A DNA stretch of 64,000 nucleotides, from positions 53,038,121 to 53,102,120 of the forward strand of contig CM026390.1 of the NCBI GenBank assembly GCA_014843695.1, given 5' to 3'. The notes beneath the pieces were generated by a model, which ran no database searches, was not told where the DNA came from, and was given only the letters and a program-made list of their open reading frames with translations. Source of the DNA: Archivesica marissinica. Taxonomy: Eukaryota; Mollusca; Bivalvia; Venerida; Vesicomyidae. This document shows positions 59,215 to 64,000 of this stretch, piece by piece. The position numbers and the translations under genes are program-made. Every line of letters starts with the position of its first letter. The first letter of the stretch is position 1.

Positions 59215-59695
59215 ACTTTTGACCCTCATTACCAATGCTTGATTCTGAGTCAGCGTTGCCATTTTGCCCCTCATTACCAATGCTTGAATCTGAGTCAGCG
59301 TTGCCATTTTGCCCCTCATTACCAATGCAAGTGAATCTGAGTCAGCATTGCCATTTTGCCCCTTATAACCAATGCAAGTGAATCTGAGTCAGCGTTGCCA
59401 TTTTGCCCCTCATTACCAATGCAAGTGAATCTGAGTCAGCATTGCCATTTTGCCCCTTATAACCAATGCAAGTGAATCTGAGTCAGCATTGCCATTTTGC
59501 CCCTCATTACCAATGCTTGAATCTGAGTCAGCGTTGCCATTTTGCCCCTCATTACCAATGCTTGAATTTGAGTCAGCGTTGCCATTTTCCCGCTCATATG
59601 CAAGTGAATCTGAGTCAGCGTTGCCATTTTCCCGCTCATATGCAAGTGAATCTGGGTCAGCGTTGCCATTTTGCCCCTCATTACCAATGCAATTG
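59215..59695. repeat. 45-47-bp minisatellite, about 10 copies
   Basis: The unit contains CCAATGCTTGAATCTGAGTC and AGCGTTGCCATTTTGCCCCT, then CATTA. Variants include GCAAGTGAATC and a shorter form with TTTTCCCGCTCATATGCAAG. Confidence 0.88.
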
Positions 59696-59803
59696 TATTT
59701 TTACACAAAGGATCAAATAGGACTGTAATAAAGTTCTAACATATTTTTCTCACATTCCAAGATTTATTAATTGAGTTGTAGGCAAACAACTATGATCTTA
59801 CAT

Positions 59804-60640
59804 TCTTATCTAATCAAAGTGTCATGTATCTCTCTTGTCTAATCAAAGTGTCATGTATCTCTCTTGTCTAATCAAAGTGTCATGTATCTCTCTTGTCTAA
59901 TCAAAGTGTCATGTATCTCTCTTGTCTAATCAAAGTGTCATGTATCTCTATTGTCTAATCAAAGTGTCATATATCTCTCTTGTCTAATCAAAGTGTCATG
60001 TATCTCTCTTGTCTAATCAAAGTGTCATGTATCTCTCTTATCTAATCAAAGTGTCATGTATCTCTCTTATCAAATGAACGTGTCATGTATCTCTCTTATC
60101 TAATCGAAGTTTCATGTATCTCTCTTATCTAATCAAAGTGTCATGTATCTCTCTTATCTAATCAAAGTTTCATGTATCTCTCTTATCTAATCAAAGTTTC
60201 ATGTATCTTTCTTATCGAATCAAAGTGTCATGTATCTCTCTTATCGAATCAATGTGTCATGTATCTCTCTTATCGAATCATAATGTCATGTATCTCTCTT
60301 ATCTAATCAAAGTGTCATGTATCTCTCTTATCTAATCAAAGTGTCATGTATCTCTCTTGTCTAATCAAAGTGTCATGTATCTCTCTTGTCAAATCAAAGT
60401 GTCATGTATATCTCTTGTCTAATCAAAGTGTCATGTATCTCTCTTATCTAATCAAAGTGTCATATATCTCTCTTGTCTAATCAAAGTGTCATGTATCTCT
60501 CTTGTCTAATCAAAGTGTCATGTATCTCTCTTGTCAAATCAAAGTGTCATGTATATCTCTTGTCTAATCAAAGTGTCATGTATCTCTCTTGTCTAATCAA
60601 AGTGTCATGTATCTCTCTTGTCTAGTATCTCTCTTGTCTA
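59804..60640. repeat. 29-bp minisatellite, about 28 copies
   Basis: The unit is TGTCATGTATCTCTCTTGTC plus TAATCAAAG. The flanks are more uniform (TTGTC) while the middle copies (60030-60340) are diverged (TTATCTAATC, TTATCGAATC, AGTTTCATG), suggesting an older centre and newer edges. Confidence 0.92.
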
Positions 60641-60789
60641 CTATTCGATATTAGATATTTCTTGTGATATAGTGTTGTTATTTGTCACAAATATGATACG
60701 TCCATTATGCATTGTAATGGAGGTTTACTTTCAATATGTATAGGATATAGGCCGAAAACGGTCCCATACGCGTAGCGCCAATCTATTAT
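60641..60789. other. Spacer between arrays
   Basis: Unique sequence; nothing recognised. Confidence 0.45.
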
Positions 60790-63332
60790 TGATCAGCTTG
60801 AGTTACATAGTGGATCAGCTTGAGTTACATAGTGGATCAGCTTGAGTTACATAGTGGATCAGCTTGAGTTACATAGTGGATCAGCTTGAGTTACATAGTG
60901 GATCAGCTTGAGTTACATAGTGGATCAGCTTGAGTTACATAGTGGATCAGCTTGAGTTACATAGTGGATCAGCTTGAGTTACATAGTGGATCAGCTTGAG
61001 TTACATAGTGGATCAGCTTGAGTTACATAGTGGATCAGCTTGAGTTACATAGTGGATCAGCTTGAGTTACATAGTGGATCAGCTTGAGTTACATAGTGGA
61101 TCAGCTTGAGTTACATAGTGGATCAGCTTGAGTTACATAGTGGATCAGCTTGAGTTACATAGTGGATCAGCTTGAGTTACATAGTGGATCAGCTTGAGTT
61201 ACATAGTGGATCAGCTTGAGTTACATAGTGGATCAGCTTGAGTTACATAGTGGATCAGCTTGAGTTACATAGTGGATCAGCTTGAGTTACATAGTGGATC
61301 AGCTTGAGTTACATAGTGGATCAGCTTGAGTTACATAGTGGATCAGCTTGAGTTACATAGTGGATCAGCTTGAGTTACATAGTGGATCAGCTTGAGTTAC
61401 ATAGTGGATCAGCTTGAGTTACATAGTGGATCAGCTTGAGTTACATAGTGGATCAGCTTGAGTTACATAGTGGATCAGCTTGAGTTACATAGTGGATCAG
61501 CTTGAGTTACATAGTGGATCAGCTTGAGTTACATAGTGGATCAGCTTGAGTTACATAGTGGATCAGCTTGAGTTACATAGTGGATCAGCTTGAGTTACAT
61601 AGTGGATCAGCTTGAGTTACATAGTGGATCAGCTTGAGTTACATAGTGGATCAGCTTGAGTTACATAGTGGATCAGCTTGAGTTACATAGTGGATCAGCT
61701 TGAGTTACATAGTGGATCAGCTTGAGTTACATAGTGGATCAGCTTGAGTTACATAGTGGATCAGCTTGAGTTACATAGTGGATCAGCTTGAGTTACATAG
61801 TGGATCAGCTTGAGTTACATAGTGGATCAGCTTGAGTTACATAGTGGATCAGCTTGAGTTACATAGTGGATCAGCTTGAGTTACATAGTGGATCAGCTTG
61901 AGTTACATAGTGGATCAGCTTGAGTTACATAGTGGATCAGCTTGAGTTACATAGTGGATCAGCTTGAGTTACATAGTGGATCAGCTTGAGTTACATAGTG
62001 GATCAGCTTGAGTTACATAGTGGATCAGCTTGAGTTACATAGTGGATCAGCTTGAGTTACATAGTGGATCAGCTTGAGTTACATAGTGGATCAGCTTGAG
62101 TTACATAGTGGATCAGCTTGAGTTACATAGTGGATCAGCTTGAGTTACATGAGTGGATCAGCTTGAGTTACATAGTGGATCAGCTTGAGTTACATAGTGG
62201 ATCAGCTTGAGTTACATAGTGGATCAGCTTGAGTTACATAGTGGATCAGCTTGAGTTACATAGTGGATCAGCTTGAGTTACATAGTGGATCAGCTTGAGT
62301 TACATAGTGGATCAGCTTGAGTTACATAGTGGATCAGCTTGAGTTACATAGTGGATCAGCTTGAGTTACATAGTGGATCAGCTTGAGTTACATAGTGGAT
62401 CAGCTTGAGTTACATAGTGGATCAGCTTGAGTTACATAGTGGATCAGCTTGAGTTACATAGTGGATCAGCTTGAGTTACATAGTGGATCAGCTTGAGTTA
62501 CATAGTGGATCAGCTTGAGTTACATAGTGGATCAGCTTGAGTTACATAGTGGATCAGCTTGAGTTACATAGTGGATCAGCTTGAGTTACATAGTGGATCA
62601 GCTTGAGTTACATAGTGGATCAGCTTGAGTTACATAGTGGATCAGCTTGAGTTACATAGTGGATCAGCTTGAGTTACATAGTGGATCAGCTTGAGTTACA
62701 TAGTGGATCAGCTTGAGTTACATAGTGGATCAGCTTGAGTTACATAGTGGATCAGCTTGAGTTACATAGTGGATCAGCTTGAGTTACATAGTGGATCAGC
62801 TTTACATAGTGGATCAGCTTGAGAGTTACATAGTGGATCAGCTTGAGTTACATAGTGGATCAGCTTGAGTTACATAGTGGATCAGCTTGAGTTACATAGT
62901 GGATCAGCTTGAGTTACATAGTGGATCAGCTTGAGTTACATAGTGGATCAGCTTGAGTTACATAGTGGATCAGCTTGAGTTACATAGTGGATCAGCTTGA
63001 GTTACATAGTGGATCAGCTTGAGTTACATAGTGGATCAGCTTGAGTTACATAGTGGATCAGCTTGAGTTACATAGTGGATCAGCTTGAGTTACATAGTGG
63101 ATCAGCTTGAGTTACATAGTGGATCAGCTTGAGTTACATAGTGGATCAGCTTGAGTTACATAGTGGATCAGCTTGAGTTACATAGTGGATCAGCTTGAGT
63201 TACATAGTGGATCAGCTTGAGTTACATAGTGGATCAGCTTGAGTTACATAGTGGATCAGCTTGAGTTACATAGTGGATCAGCTTGAGTTACATAGTGGAT
63301 CAGCTTGAGTTACATAGTGGATCAGCTTGAGT
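60790..63332. repeat. 22-bp minisatellite, about 115 near-identical copies
   Basis: The unit is GATCAGCTTGAGTTACATAG plus TG. Copies are essentially identical across 2.5 kb; only a handful of departures are visible (an extra G at about 62150, a short unit GATCAGCTTTACATAG at about 62795, and GAGAGTTAC at about 62820). This is the least diverged array in the window. Confidence 0.95.
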
Positions 63333-64000
63333 TTATATTTTACTTAAACACACACTTACATAACAAGATCTTTCTAATTAAAATTATTAATTTCGTACAT
63401 TTACGCCTAGGATTTAATGTAATACTCCAATATTAAATAATAATGGACATTACTATTATATATATATACATTATTATTTAATGATTACTAATATATATAA
63501 ACACCTACTCTGAATTACTATGTACACGTATATTTTGGGCATTGTACGAGGCTAGAAATGTACGCATGACTCTTTAAATGATAATGATGATCTATATAGC
63601 CATTACACACATTAATGGCCTTGATTTATGATTGAATGTATATTGTATGCATTGTGTTTATTTCATTGTCTTGTTGCGTCATTGTATTACAATGTATATC
63701 TATGTTTATGTTTGTTGTATTTTCACATGGGCCTCTGGCTTACTGAATTTGAAAAATAAACTATGTATTTATACAACTGCATGCATGCATTTTCTCCAGT
63801 TGTCTTTTTGCCATTGGTAGTCAATGAAGAGTATTTTTGATTTGTGCTGCATCATGTTGCTAATGCTGGTTTGAAGTACATATAAATCTATTGTACTCAA
63901 CCAGTCATTGGCTTTGGTAGTAGCTTTATCGCATTTTGCATATAAGTTCATCTTTCTCAATGTACTGGATGAAATCAAATTTACATGACACACAAAAGAT
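63333..64000. other. AT-rich unique sequence to window end
   Basis: Includes a short AT-rich patch with TATATATATATA at about 63455-63500. No exon or element recognised. Confidence 0.45.

Overview
The window is eukaryotic, almost certainly from a bivalve mollusc. Short coding exons have GT-AG introns and consistent splice phase, and they are separated by kilobases of tandem repeats. The interspersed repeats are tRNA-headed SINEs and small TTAA-flanked elements of the kind common in bivalves. Dreissena is only a guess. No bacterial genes, operons, CRISPR arrays or stand-alone RNA genes were found.

Left part (1-22473, + strand): eight exons join in frame (497-666, 1808-1972, 4925-5042, 7090-7246, 8312-8364, 10414-10506, 13815-13947, 22370-22473). 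They encode part of the central helical-repeat region of a BTAF1/Mot1-like protein, the Snf2-family regulator of TATA-binding protein. The assignment rests on remembered motifs and exon order. The catalytic ATPase region is not in the window. A 77-base exon-like segment (2054-2130) would break the frame if included, so it may be a poison exon.

Right part (51408-57806, + strand): exons at 51408-51654, 54544-54637 and 56591-56696, plus a damaged one ending at 57806, belong to a different gene. It encodes an extracellular cysteine-rich protein with a GCC2/GCC3 (ephrin-receptor-like) module, similar in style to SVEP1-type proteins. A run of exactly 1000 N (35318-36317) lies between the two genes, so their linkage is not proven.

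Roughly 70% of the resolved sequence is tandem repeat, in about 20 arrays. Most array units are unrelated to one another: 39, 22, 62, 39, 16, 18, 63/52, 35/39, 18, 47/59, 39, 24, 64, 85, 45-47, 29 and 22 bp. Most introns of the left gene carry their own private array. Three arrays (4482-4924, 5086-6650, 57050-57552) appear to be amplified from the adjacent exon-intron junction, so they place many decoy splice sites next to a real exon.

Mobile elements include three tRNA-derived SINE families and TTAA-type MITEs. One SINE landed exactly on a splice acceptor and duplicated it. The long open frames in the window come from repeat units whose length is a multiple of three and are not genes.
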